A stretch of DNA of 64,000 nucleotides from Larus michahellis (GCF_964199755.1 NC_133917.1:3107501-3171500); one strand, 5' to 3'. Positions 34,801 through 44,560 are shown, numbered from the stretch's first letter. Made by a program: numbers and translations. Notes: generated from the letters alone by a model not told the origin.

Positions 34801-37301
34801 TGCCGGTGGATTTCGTGGAGTGCCTGATGCGGTTCCTGCCGACGGAGGCGGAGGCGAAGGCGCTGCGGCAGTACGAGCGGGAGCGCAAACCGCTGGAGGA
34901 GCTGGCGGACGAGGACCGCTTCATGCTGCAGTTCAGCAAGGTGGAGCGGCTGCCCCAGCGCATGGCCATCATGGCCTTCCTCGGCAACTTCGCCGAGAAC
35001 CTCCAGATGCTGACGCCGGTAGGGAGGCGGGGAGGGGGGGAATACGCCTGGCAGGGGCGGCCGGAGCCTGCGCCCCAGCTGAGTCCCCCCGTCCTGTCCT
35101 CCCGCAGCAGCTCAATGCCATCATCGCGGCCTCGGCTTCTGTCAAGTCTTCCCAGAAGCTGAAGCACATGTTGGAGGTGAGTGCAGGGGGGGATCAGAGG
35201 ACGTGGGGACAAGCTGGGCTGGAGTCCTGCCCTCCATCCTTACCATAGGTGGGCGGGGAGGGTCTTCTGGGGGGGCTTCTCGTCCCTCCCTGACCCCTAA
35301 ATCCCTGCTGCTTTTCTCCTGCAGATCATCTTGGCGCTGGGCAACTACATGAACAGCAGCAAACGCGGGGCCGTCTACGGCTTCAAACTGCAGAGCCTGG
35401 ACCTGGTGGGGGCAGCCCCGGACCCCCTGCCCGGGTCCACGGGACCGCACGGGATCCCAAGGGTCCCATCCCACAGCCCTGATTTCCCCCGCCCCAAATC
35501 GTTCTGCAGCTCCTGGACACCAAATCGACGGACAGAAAGATGACGCTGTTGCATTTCATTGCGCTGACGGTGCGGGAGAAGTACCCGGAGCTGGCAACCT
35601 TCTGGCAGGAGCTGCACTTCGTGGAGAAGGCGGCCGCAGGTGCCCCCCCCGTCCCCGCGCCCCCATCTCAGCCTCTCCTGGGGCCGTGGGTCCCCTCTGA
35701 CCTGTCTCCCCTCTGTCCCTGCAGTGTCCCTGGAGAACGTGCTGCTGGACGTGAAGGAGCTGGGCCGGGGGATGGAGCTGCTGCGGCGGGAGTGCGGGCT
35801 GCACGACAACAGCGTCCTACGCGCCTTCCTGGCCGGCAGCGAGGGCAAGCTGGAGCGGCTGCAGAAGGACGCGCGGACGGCCGAGGTGAGGGGCCTTGCG
35901 CGGACCCCCCCACCCGCGCGCGCCCCTTGGCACGTACGCCTGGCTTTGCGCGGCTCTCGCGCACGTCTGCTTTGCGCCCTCCTTGTGCACGCCTGGCTTG
36001 GCCCGGCCCTCGTCTGTGCCTTGCTCTTCACGCTCCTCATGCGCGCCTTGCCACGCACAGCTGGCTTTGCCCGCCCCTTGCGCGCATCTTGCTTCGCGCA
36101 GCCCCGGCGCGCGCCTTGCTCCGCGATGCTCCTCGTGCACCCCTTGTCGTGCGACACCTTGCTTTGCTCGGGCCTCGAGCACGCCTGCCTCGCTTCGCGC
36201 GCTCCTCCAGCACCCGCCTTGTCACGCACGCCTTGCTTCGCGCGCCCCTCGAGCACGCCTGCTGTGCTCCGCACGCTCCTCGTACGCCCCTTGTCGCGCG
36301 CCCCTTGCTCTGCACCGCTCTCGTGCACGCCTGGCGTTGCACGGCCCTCAGCCGTGCCTTGTTTTGCACGCTCCTCGAGCGCGCCCGCCTCGCTTCGCGC
36401 GCCCCTCGCGCGCGCCCGTCTTGCTCGGCGTGCTCTGTGTCTGTGCCTTGTTTTGCGCGGTCCTTGTGCCCGTCCTGCTTGGCGCAGCCCTTGCGTGGGC
36501 CTTGCTCCGCCCGTTCCTCGTGCGCACCTTGCCTTGCGCGCCCCTTGTGCCGGGAGAGGCGGGACGCGCAGCCTGGGGGTGACAGCCCCGTCCCCGTCGC
36601 AGGATGCCTACAACACCGTGGTGCGGTATTTCGGCGAGAGCCCCAAGACCACCCCCCCGTCCGTCTTCTTCCCAGTCTTCGTCCGGTTCATCCGCTCCTA
36701 CAAGGTGAGATGGGGCTGGGAGGGGACGCGGGGGAGGGGGGGGGTCAGTGACACCGGTGACGAGGAGGGGTGACGGTGATGGCTCCCACCACCCTGGCAG
36801 GACGCGGAGCAGGAGAATGAGATGCGGAAGAAGCAGGAGGAGGTGATGCGGGAGAAGCTGCTGGCACAGGAGGCAAAGAAGCAGGAGAAGGTGAGGGGGG
36901 GTGGGCACATGGATGGGCTGGGAGGGGGACGGCGACACGGAGGGGACACCCGTGTCCCCAACCTGTGTCCCCTGCGCCTCCCTTTGCAGCGGAACAAGTG
37001 GCAGCAGCAGGAGCTGATCGCGGAGCTGCGGCGACGCCAGGCCAAGGACCATCGCCCCGTCTACGAGGGCAAGGACGGCACCATCGAGGACATCATCACT
37101 GGTACGGCCCCCGCCGCTCCCCCCGGCCCGGACGCCTGGGTCCTGCCCATGTGCGGGGGCTGATGTCTCCCTGTGTCCCCCCCCACCCCCGCCCCGTGCC
37201 CCCCTGCAGCGCTGAAGAGCGTCCCCTTCACGGCCCGCACCGCCAAGCGGGGCTCGCGGTTCTTCTGCGACCCGTCCCACCACGACGAGTCCAACTGTTA
37301 G
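22860..37301 (+). CDS. FMNL3: FMNL3, formin-like protein 3
   Basis: FMNL3 is a diaphanous-related formin that nucleates and elongates actin filaments at filopodia and lamellipodia. The 26 coding exons sum to 1,019 residues (human 1,028): 22860-23006, 25393-25476, 25568-25648, 25733-25809, 27296-27379, 27761-27913, 29174-29282, 29364-29440, 29522-29615, 30871-30945, 31040-31150, 31229-31378, 31544-31645, 31764-32010, 32220-32288, 33340-33464, 33546-33748, 34784-35018, 35108-35176, 35325-35405, 35510-35639, 35725-35885, 36603-36704, 36801-36890, 36990-37101 and 37210-37301. MGNVES gives an N-myristoylation site. The GTPase-binding/FH3 region runs to about residue 390, a coiled coil to about 450, polyproline FH1 about 510-545, FH2 from about 555 ([28 protein letters not shown]), and the DAD near the end (TIEDIIT). 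It ends HHDESNC. All phases agree. Confidence 0.97.
24086..24137. repeat. Perfect inverted repeat (22-bp arms, 8-base loop) in FMNL3 intron 1
   Basis: The left arm at 24086-24107 (beginning ATTTTGGGGGTGGCGG) is exactly complementary to the right arm at 24116-24137. The loop AGGTTCCC lies between them. RNA from either strand would form a 22-bp stem. No terminal duplication or transposase is visible, so I call it only an inverted repeat. Confidence 0.9.
24663..24685. repeat. Poly(C) tract in FMNL3 intron 1
   Basis: About 20 consecutive C bases lie within a C-rich stretch. The complementary G run can form a quadruplex. Tract length in the assembly should be treated as uncertain. Confidence 0.8.
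27200..27226 (+). repeat. (GTG)n microsatellite in FMNL3 intron 4
   Basis: About nine copies of GTG followed by a degenerate GAGGGGTGTGTG. It lies some 70 bases upstream of the exon at 27296. Confidence 0.9.
27990..28640 (+). repeat. GTGCC-based minisatellite in FMNL3 intron 6
   Basis: Repeats of TGCCACGGTGTGTGCCGTG and CCATCGTGCCCTGTGCCATG form composite units of about 45 bases. The underlying pentamer is GTGCC/ATGCC. The reverse complement of the same pentamer builds arrays at 45.0-45.4 kb and 57.9 kb. Confidence 0.8.
28841..28913 (+). other. Candidate frame-breaking cassette exon in FMNL3 intron 6
   Basis: A strong acceptor (CATCTCTGCTTCCAG ending at 28840) and a strong donor (CGG|GTAAGTA at 28914) bracket 73 bases that are C/T-rich and not part of the known protein. 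Seventy-three is not a multiple of three. Inclusion would shift the frame of the next exon and bring a stop within that exon. No transcript evidence is available here. Confidence 0.35.
29630..30830 (+). repeat. Minisatellite filling FMNL3 intron 9
   Basis: Composite units contain AGGACCAGGCTGGGATGGGG, CAGGGAATGGAGGAACTGGG and GATCAGACTGGTACTGGGGA. Two 81-base units repeat back to back near 29,880-30,040, and shuffled versions continue to about 30,830. The array fills almost the whole intron. Confidence 0.9.
32290..33150 (+). repeat. 58-bp minisatellite in FMNL3 intron 15
   Basis: A higher-order unit of about 58 bases is made of two related halves, GGGACCATGGGGATGGGGAC with AGGGAGGGTGCA, and GGGACCATGGGGACAGGGAG with GGCGTG. 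It occurs about 12-15 times with point variants. The long minus-strand open frame over it is a product of the repeat. Confidence 0.92.
33790..34740 (+). repeat. Minisatellite in FMNL3 intron 17 (GTGTTTGGGGTGCA)
   Basis: More than twenty imperfect units of about 38-42 bases, combining GTTTGGGGTGCAATGGGTC with GGCAGGGTGCAGGGGGG. The array ends about 50 bases before the exon at 34784. Confidence 0.9.
35890..36560 (+). repeat. Degenerate minisatellite in FMNL3 intron 22 (GCGCGCCCCTCG / CCTTGCTCCGCG)
   Basis: Imperfect units of about 30 bases alternating GCACGCCTGGCTTTGC, CGCGCCCCTCGAGCACG and GCGCCTTGC fill the intron. The sequence is rich in CG dinucleotides despite being intronic. Confidence 0.75.
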
Positions 37302-37454
37302 CCCCCAGGTACTGCCTGCATGCCGGGACCCCCCCCGGGATCCCCCCAGGTGCCCCCCCCCGGCCCCGGGTCCCTCCCGGCCCTGCATGCCCCCTCCTGC
37401 ATGCCCCCTCCCCGCATGCCGTCACCCTGGGGTGCCCCGCACCCCCCCATCCCC

Positions 37455-38700
37455 TCGGAGCAGAGCAGGGTCCTGGTGCGGGATCCTGGTGCAAGGCCGG
37501 TCCCAGCACAGGATCCCAGTACAGTGCTGGGTTCCGGCACAGGATCCCAGCACGGGATCCCAGCGTGGGATCCCAGTACAATGCTGATCCCAGCACAGGA
37601 TCCCGGCAAAGGATCCCAGTGTAGGATCCCACTGCAAGGCTGTGTTCCGGTACAGGATCCCACTACAGTACTGGGATCCAGTACAGGATCCCAGTACAAT
37701 GCTGGTCCCAGCACAGGATCCTGGCACAGGATCCCAGCATGGGATCCTGGTGCAAGGCTGGTCCCGGCACAGGATCCCAGTACAATGCTGGGACCCAGCG
37801 TAGGATCCCACTGCAAGGCTGGGTTCCGGCACAGGATCCCACTACAGTGCTGGGATTCAGCACAGGATCCCAGCACAGGATCCCAGCATGGGATCCCAGT
37901 ACAATGCTGGTCCCAGCACAGGATCCCACTGCAAGGCTGGGTTCCAGCACAGGTTCCCAGTACAGTGCTGGGATCCAGCACAGGATCCCAGCACAGGATC
38001 CCAGCACAGGATCCCAGCACAATGCCGGTCCCAACACAAGATCCCGGCACAGGATCCCAGCGTAGGATCCCACTGCAAGGCTGGGTTCCGGCACAGGATC
38101 CCACTACAGTGCTGGGATCCAGCACAGGATCCCAGCACAGGATCCCAGTACAATGCTGGTCCCAGCACAAGATCCCAGCATGGGATCCCAGTAAAATGCT
38201 GGTCCCAGCACAGGATCCCACTGCAAGGCTGGGTTCCAGCACAGGTTCCCAGTACAGCGCTGGGATCCCAGCACAGGATCCCAGCGTAGGATCCCACTGC
38301 AAGGCTGGGTTCCGGCACAGGATCCCACTACAGTGCTGGGATCCAGCACAGGATCCCAGCATGGGATCCCAGTACAATGCTGGTCCCGGCACAGGATCCC
38401 AGCATGGGATCCTGGTGCAAGGCTGGTCCCGGCACAGGATCCCAGTGCAAGGCTGGGACCCAGCACAAGATCCCAGCACAGGATCCTGTTGCGAGGCTGG
38501 TCCCAGTACAGGATCCCAGTACAACATTGGGGTTCCAGCACAAGGCCGTGGCACACGCTCCCGGTGCCAGGCTGTTTCCGGCATGGGGTCTGTGCTGCTG
38601 TGTGGGCTCCTGCTGCAACACTGGATCCCAGCACAAGGTCCTAGCACTGGATCCCAGTTGCAAGGCTGTTTCCCAGTGAGGGTCCGGTGCAAGACTGGGT
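37455..38700 (+). repeat. 13-bp GGATCCCAGCACA minisatellite downstream of the FMNL3 stop
   Basis: The basic unit is GGATCCCAGCACA, interleaved with CAATGCTGGTCCCAGCACA and CACTGCAAGGCTGGGTTCC. Because 13 is not a multiple of three, all frames cycle through the same 13-residue peptide. This explains very long open frames on both strands. Confidence 0.93.
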
Positions 38701-38744
38701 TACCAGTCGGGGGGGGGTGGGGGTGGTGTCTTTGCTGCCGTGTG

Positions 38745-39180
38745 GGGTCCCAGTGCCATAGCGGGTCCCAGTGCAGTACTGAATCCCAGCATGGGATCCT
38801 GGTGCAGTGTTGGATCCCAGGACAGGAGCTCAGTGCAATACTGGATCCCAGTGCAGGGTCCCAGTGCAATACTGGATCCCAGCGTGGGGTCCCGGTGCAA
38901 TACTGGATCCCAGCGCGGGGTCTCGGTGCAATACTGGAGCCCAGGGCGGTGTCTCGGTGCAATACTGGATCTCAGGCCGGGCTCCCAGTGCAATACTGGA
39001 TCTCAGGACGGGCTCCCAGTGCAATACTGGATCCCAGTGCAGGGTCCCGGTGCAATACTGGATCCCAGCATGGGGTCCCGGTGCAATACTGGATCCCAGG
39101 GTGGGGTCCCGGTGCAATACTGGAGCCCAGGGCAGGGTCCCAGTGCAATACTGGATCCCAGGGCGGGGTCCCAGTGTGGG
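38745..39180 (+). repeat. 31-bp minisatellite (GTGCAATACTGGATCCCAG)
   Basis: About 12 copies of a 31-base unit beginning GTGCAATACTGGATCCCAG and ending with a variable GGGGTCCCG-like segment. It abuts the 13-bp array and shares its GGATCCCAG core, suggesting one grew from the other. Confidence 0.92.
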
Positions 39181-40155
39181 GCTGGGTCCCAGCCCAGTGC
39201 CTGGAGGACCGGCCCTGAGCTGCCTCAGCCCCACTGGGGTCACCCGGGACCATCCGCCCCCCCAGGCCGGGGGGTGCCCTGACACTGTCCCTTCCATCCC
39301 GCAGCCCGCAGGTGGATCCGCCTGTAGCCGAGCGAGGGTAAGGACCCCGGGCTGCGGCCGGGGGGGCTGGGGGGGCAGGCTGTGGGGGCCGGGCTGCCTC
39401 AGTTTTCTCTTCTCACCCCACTCTGCCCCACAGGTCCAAGGGGAGGGCTCTGTCCTGCCCCTGGCACCGCGCAAGGACATCCCATGGCACCGTCCTCGCC
39501 TGGGCTCGCAGGTGGCATCCCCGTCCCCCCCCCCGACGCAGGGGGGACACGCACAGCCTGCCCCCCCCCGCCCCCCGCAGTCTGCCCACAGCAGAGACCA
39601 AAGCCTGTGGTGGGGGCCCAGTGGTGGTGGCTGATCCATGGGGCGTCCCCTCCCCACCAGGGTCCTCATGGCGGGGGGGGGGGGGGGGGGGAGGGGGGGG
39701 GGTCACTGCCCCAGAGCCACTGTCCCACCGCAGGGACCATGGGGCTCTCCCCGCCCCTCCCAGCGCTCGTCACTTTGACCACTGATGTGAACACTAATTG
39801 CCAAAAAAAAAAAAAAAAAAAGGGACCAAAGCCAGGCCGGGGTGGGGGGGTGGCAAGATGGTGCCCCCTACCCCGGACTCCCCCTCCCCCATGCCCCCCC
39901 GCCCCCCCCCCAGTGACTTTTTGTACATGTGAAATATATGGAGTCTTTTACATGGCTGCTGCCTGCTTTGGCGGGGGGGTGTCACGGGGGGGGGGGGGGC
40001 AGGCAAGAGGGGACCCAGTGTCTGGGCAGCCCCCCTCTGCTGGGGGGGGTGAGGGGGGGGGGGGTGCCCATATCCGAGGGGTGGGACATGCATGTGCAGG
40101 GACCAGACGCTTAAGCAGGGTTTTACGGTTATTAAAGCTCCAGGATTAAGGGGGG

Positions 40156-40880
40156 GGGGGGGGGGAGGGGGCACTTTTGGACTTTTGGGTGGGTGGGGTG
40201 GAAACCACCCCCCCCCCCACCCCTGCCACTGTCAGCCCCACTCCGGGGTGGGGTTGTCCCAGTTCACCCCATTGCTGGCCGCTGTGGGGAACTGGGAGCA
40301 GTTTAGGGCCGGGGTTGGGGGGGGGCAGGATGCAGCCCTGGGACCAAGAGGGGGCCAGGATTGGGCCTGAGCATCACCGGGGCAGAGCTAAGGGGCGGGG
40401 GGGGGGGGGGGGGGGGGCGCGGAGGGGCAGGATGGGTCTGTGGGACCCCGAGCCGGGGCAGGGGTCAGGGCAGGATGTGGCCAGATGTGGCCCCCCATCT
40501 CTTGCCAGCGGGGCTGGGAGCAGCAGGCTGCGGTCACCACGGTCCCTAGAGAAGGGCAGAAAGGGTTTGGGGTGGGGGGCAGGATGCGGCCCTGGCCACT
40601 CGTCGGGGAACGAGGGGCTGGGAGGGGTGGGGGGGGCAGCCCCAGACCCCCATCAGCCGTGGCAGGGTGGGGCAGGATGCGCGTGCCCCCCACCCCGCCC
40701 CAGTGCGGCGAGGCAGTTCTCCGGGCTCCCTCCCCGCGCCTGCCCCGCCAGCCCAGGGATTACTCCTGGAACAGGGAATAAAAGTTTCCCCTAATCCTCT
40801 CCGGGGGATTTACCAGCGCCTCCGTGCCCATGGCCACATCCAGCTGGGCCCCAGGACCGGCCCCTGCCGCAGCTCAGCTG
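40156..40880. other. Gap between FMNL3 and the small membrane protein gene
   Basis: Contains G runs (for example about 40,150-40,165 and 40,397-40,417) and otherwise GC-rich single-copy sequence. No gene is recognised. Confidence 0.6.
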
Positions 40881-41057
40881 GCCCCGTCGCCTTTTAATCC
40901 CTCCGTACAAGCCAGGGAGGCCGCGGCCCCCAGCGCCATCCTGCTCCATCCCAAAGTGCCATCGAAGATGCTGCAGGCAAAGATGCTGCTGTCCATCCAT
41001 CCATCCATCCGTCTGTCCGTCTGTCCATCCGTCCATCCGCTGGGCTTGGGCCAGGCC

Positions 41058-41270
41058 CTACACCCTCTCGGTAGCCCCCTCGGCCTCCCGGGATGGCCGC
41101 CGCTCCTGCGCTGGGGCCGCCACCAGACTCTCTGCCTGCAGCAGCAGATTGCAGCCGAGGAAGAAGACGGCGAAGGCGACGGCAAGGCAGAGCACCAGGC
41201 CGATGGCGATTTGGGCGGCCTCGGCCACCCGCAGGTCCCCCCAGGCCCCGGCCCGCGCGCTGGTGTTCAT
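41058..41270 (-). CDS. Small single-pass membrane protein, 70 residues
   Basis: The protein starts MNTSARAGAWGDL at 41270, with a possible N-glycosylation sequon at Asn2. It has one strong hydrophobic segment at about residues 20-45 (IAIGLVLCLAVAFAVFFLGC) and a short charged tail (QERRPSREAEGATERV). The short N-terminus, lone helix and basic tail fit a small integral membrane protein. A minus-strand ATTAAA at 40898-40893 gives a credible 3' end. The frame stays open upstream, so a longer N-terminus cannot be excluded. I chose the Met after an E-rich run because the upstream sequence looks like GC-rich non-coding DNA. It might correspond to a SMIM-type gene (possibly SMIM41), but I cannot confirm this from memory. 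Confidence 0.6.
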   Translation of the reverse strand: MNTSARAGAWGDLRVAEAAQIAIGLVLCLAVAFAVFFLGCNLLLQAESLVAAPAQERRPSREAEGATERV

Positions 41271-42263
41271 CTCCTCCTCCTCCTCTTCCTCCCGGGAGCG
41301 GAGTGTGGGTGTGCGGGGCAGTGGCGTGGCGGTGACAGACGGGGAGGGTTTAAGTGATGTCAGGGACAGTCTGAGCTGCCCGCATGGCCCCCCCCGACTC
41401 TGCCCAGAAGCTGGATCCCCCCCCCCGGGCAGGGCAACCAGCTTTGCCCCCGCCCTTGGTGCCACGGGGGCGGGGTGCGGAGTCCTGCACAGAAGGGGGA
41501 TCACCCTGGGTGCGCCTGGGGGGTGCCCCACGCGGGATATCGCTCCCAGGGGGTGGCCAGCACTGACCCGGCCTGGTGGTGTCAGCCCCCCCTCCCCGTC
41601 CTTCTGCCTCGCCCCACAGCACCGGGATGGGGTGGGGTCTCCCAGCTCAGCCTTGGTGCCCATTTCCCTCCCATCCCACGGACACTGGCCCCATCCACAG
41701 CCAGGACGTGACCAGCTGCCACGTGAATGCAGAAACACTTTATTTTTCGCCCCAGAGGAGGCAGAGAGCTCCCCTCTGCGCCCCGCAGGGAAGCGGGGCT
41801 CAGTCCCAGAGATGGGGGTGCCGCCGGGGGGGGGACACACGGTGACAAGGGACAAGGCTGACGCTGGCAGTGTTGTGCAGAGTTGGAGAGCGGCCGCCGG
41901 CAGGGCCAGGCGGTGTTCGGCTACCACGTTCCCCTCTGTGCTGGTCCCCAGCGTCACTCTGCTGGGCCACCAGCTCTGCGCCAAGCTGGTGCCAGTGCCT
42001 CATGGGCCGACCAGCAGCTCCTGCCCCGAGGACTCACCACCCCTCTGCCAACCTGGGAGCCGCCGAGCCGGTTCTCCGAGCCGGGTGAGCACCCCACAGT
42101 GCAAACCAAAACAGCAGCAACCCCCAATTAAGGGCCAGGCCGAGTCCAGCTCCCCAGAGCGGCTTTTTGGAGGCAGAGAGGAGGGAACCAAGCCGAGATG
42201 CTGTCCCAAAGAGCCAGGGCTGTGCCACCACGCGGGGTGAACCTGCCTCGGTGGCACCTGGCC
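41271..42263. other. 5' flank of the small membrane protein gene and 3' flank of ATG101
   Basis: No further coding exon is recognised. On the minus strand this holds the upstream region of the small gene and the probable ATG101 3' UTR. An A/T-richer patch with TTTATT at 41,741 (minus AATAAA) could end the ATG101 transcript about 0.5 kb past its stop. Confidence 0.4.
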
Positions 42264-43053
42264 CTACAGAGCCAGTGTGTCCTTGATGAGCCGGCGCATG
42301 GTGGTGGTGACCGAGGTGCCCAGGGAGTCCGTGATCTGGTAGGAGATCTTGTACAGGTAGGGCTGCACGTCCTTCAGGCTGGTGTCGAAGACGTTGTCCA
42401 CCTCCGACTGGGTGGGCATCTTGGGCAGGTACTCATGGCGGTTCATCACCTCCACGATGTTGATGATCTTCTCGCAGAGCTTCTCGCCCACCTTCTCCCG
42501 GCAGATCTGCCGCTCCTGCTCGTTAGCCAGGTTCACCACGTTCACCTTGATCGTCCACAGCTCCCAGGGGATGCACTCATCCGAGAAGGGCCAGCGCGAC
42601 TTCTTCTTCTGGTAGAACTCCAGGGAGATCTGCCCCATCCCATCGCTGCCCGAGTTGCGCAGCGCGTCCTGCCAAGAGACCACGTGGCTCGGGGGGGGGC
42701 CAGGGACGGACCTTCCCCTCACCGGCGAGGACACAGCACAGCTCTCAGGTTTTTAAGCTCCTGCTTTCGGCCCTGCCGGGTCCACAGGGGGGGTCCCTTA
42801 CCTTGAACTCCCCAACAGCCTTGCGGAGCGCCCGATCCAGCTCCTCGGAGGAGACGCGGACGTAGGCGAAGTCGATGAAGTCGCAGTCCACGTCCTGGGT
42901 GCCCACGGTGCCGATGGAGTAGGTGCCCTCCTTTTTGTAGTGGAACTTGCCGGTGCTGCGGTGCAGCAGGACGGTGTGGAGCACCGCCAGCATGGCCTCC
43001 TCCACCTGCCGACCCTCCACCGACACCTCCAGCACCTCCGCGCGGCAGTTCAT
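42264..43053 (-). CDS. ATG101: ATG101, autophagy-related protein 101
   Basis: ATG101 is a HORMA-fold protein that pairs with ATG13 in the ULK1 autophagy-initiation complex. Two coding exons, 43053-42802 and 42668-42264, give 218 residues, the same length as human. The start [20 protein letters not shown] and end [15 protein letters not shown] match the family throughout. The WF finger is intact (Trp110 and Phe112 in SRWPFSDE), which recruits downstream factors. The start-codon exon begins at an acceptor near 43,090. The non-coding first exon ends at a GTGAGT donor near 43,664. Some internal differences from mammals (for example [10 protein letters not shown]) are expected divergence. Confidence 0.97.
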
Positions 43054-43479
43054 GGCGGGAGTGAGCACAGGGGGGGCACAACAGCGGGTCCTACAGGGAA
43101 AGAAGGGTGTTGGGCGGGGGTTAGTTGTGCCCCTGCTTGGGTAACAGCACCTCTGCCAACCCTCTTTACCCACCCACTGGGGACCCTGGTGTTCCAGCGC
43201 GGTCCCTCCCCACCCCACCCCACAGGGATTCAGGTGTCTGGGTCTGTCCCCTCAACCCCACAGGGACCCAGGCGGCCTAGTACACACACCCGCCTCGCAG
43301 GGGCTCCAGTCCGGGCCCCCCAAGGCCCCCTAAGTCCCAGTCCGGGTCACCCCACTCCCCCTCGAAGAGCCCCCTTCAGCATGGAAGGCCCCGGCCCTCT
43401 TCGTCCCCCGGCCTCCCTCACCCCCGGCTCGGCCACCCCCGGTTCCCCTTACCCCCGGCTCGACCCCCGGCCTCCCTCC

Positions 43480-43760
43480 CCCAGGCTCCCGGCCCCCCTC
43501 GCCTCGCCTCGCCTCGCCTCGCCTCGCCTCGCCTCGCCTCGCCTCGCCCCGCCCCGCCCCGCCCCGTCCCGTCCCGTCCCGGTCCCGGCCCCGGCCCCGG
43601 CCCCGGCCCCGGCCCCGGCCCCGGCCCCGGCCCCCCTCGCCCCCGGCCCGGCCGCACTCACCGCCCGAGCCCGACCATCTGACCGCTGGGAGGAGGGAAG
43701 TGGGGGCAGCCCACCTACGTAGGGGGGGGGTCGGGACACACCATCTGCCGAAAGGAAGGC
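43480..43760 (-). promoter_or_regulatory. ATG101: ATG101 promoter region and non-coding first exon
   Basis: A CpG-rich segment around the predicted first exon (donor near 43,664, start site probably about 43,700). The start of intron 1 is a graded short tandem repeat described separately. No TATA box is visible. Confidence 0.5.
43501..43633 (+). repeat. Graded short tandem repeat: (GCCTC)9 (GCCCC)4 (GTCCC)3 (CGGCCC)8
   Basis: Four abutting blocks are counted directly: nine GCCTC (43501-43545), four GCCCC (43546-43565), three GTCCC (43566-43580), then eight CGGCCC (43586-43633). Read on the transcribed (minus) strand of ATG101, the last block is a GGGGCC-type hexanucleotide repeat just inside intron 1. 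Confidence 0.95.
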
Positions 43761-44084
43761 GCCTCTGACAGCATCAGCCGTTTTTCCTCAATCTACGCCT
43801 CTCTCCGTGAACTCTGCGCCCACCGATGCCATCCCAGACGGCGGTGCGGCCGCGAGGGGGGGAATCACCGTCCCCGGTCTGCAGCTCCCGCCCCCCCCGC
43901 GCCGCCGCCCGCTTGGTTCGTTCCGGGGTGCGGCGCCACAGAGCTGGGCCTCCCGCGGCGCAGAGCGGCCACTTCCGCGGGGCGCTCCAGAGCTCACAGC
44001 TCCCCCTGGGCTGGAGGCTCCGGGGCGGTACTGCAGGGGGCTGGGGGCCCGGTGACCCCCAGTGACCCCCGCAGTGCCACGGCC

Positions 44085-44560
44085 AAGGACGGGGGGACAC
44101 GGGAACAGGCGACAAGGAGAGAGCACGGGGATGCACATGGGGACATAGGACATGGGCAGGAGCATGGGGGACACCCATATGGGGATGTGGGCAAAGCAGG
44201 GACACAAGGACACGGGACTACGGTAGCACAGGGGACATGGGGACACAAGGAAAGGGAGGACAAGGGGAAAAATGGACACAAGGGACAGAGGGACACAGGG
44301 ATATGGTGACACGGGACACAGGGGATACTGGAGACAGGGACATGAGGACATGGGGGGCACAGAGACAGGGGGATGATGGACACAGGGACACTGGGGACAG
44401 GGGGACTCAGGAATGGGTGGACACGGAGCACACAGGAACGGATGTATATGGGGACATGGGAGACACGGGGACATGGGGATGGATGGACACAGGGACATGG
44501 GGGACAAAGGGACAGGGGGGTGGAGGGACATGGCGGCCATGAGGACGTAGGGATTAGGGG
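44085..44560 (+). repeat. GGGACACAGGGACATGG minisatellite
   Basis: Imperfect short units (about 9-30 bases) built on GGGACACGGGGACATGGGG and GGACACAGGGACA. The periodicity is loose. Confidence 0.75.

Larger units (their letters stand above)
37302..40155 (+). other. FMNL3: FMNL3 3' UTR with two predicted introns
   Basis: Just after the TAG stop (37299-37301) a donor CAG|GTACTG falls at 37309. Acceptor CCCGCAG ends at 39304. A tiny exon is predicted at about 39305-39337 (AGG|GTAAGG), and a further acceptor CCCCACAG ends at about 39433. The last exon carries an A run (about 39,802-39,821), a TTTTTGTACATGTGAAATATA stretch and an ATTAAA signal at 40131-40136. Junctions would lie about 7 and 40 bases after the stop, short of the distance usually needed to trigger decay. 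A second AATAAA at 40777-40782 could be a distal end. Confidence 0.5.

Noticed and set aside
37320-39218. Open frames of more than 550 codons on both strands over the GGATCC arrays
   Set aside because: Unit lengths of 13 and 31 bases are not multiples of three, so every frame cycles through the same short peptide. No family similarity and no splice context.
41058-41984. Reading the small membrane protein from a Met about 240 codons further upstream
   Set aside because: The upstream part looks like GC-rich non-coding translation. A 70-residue form with a clean membrane segment is simpler, though not proven.
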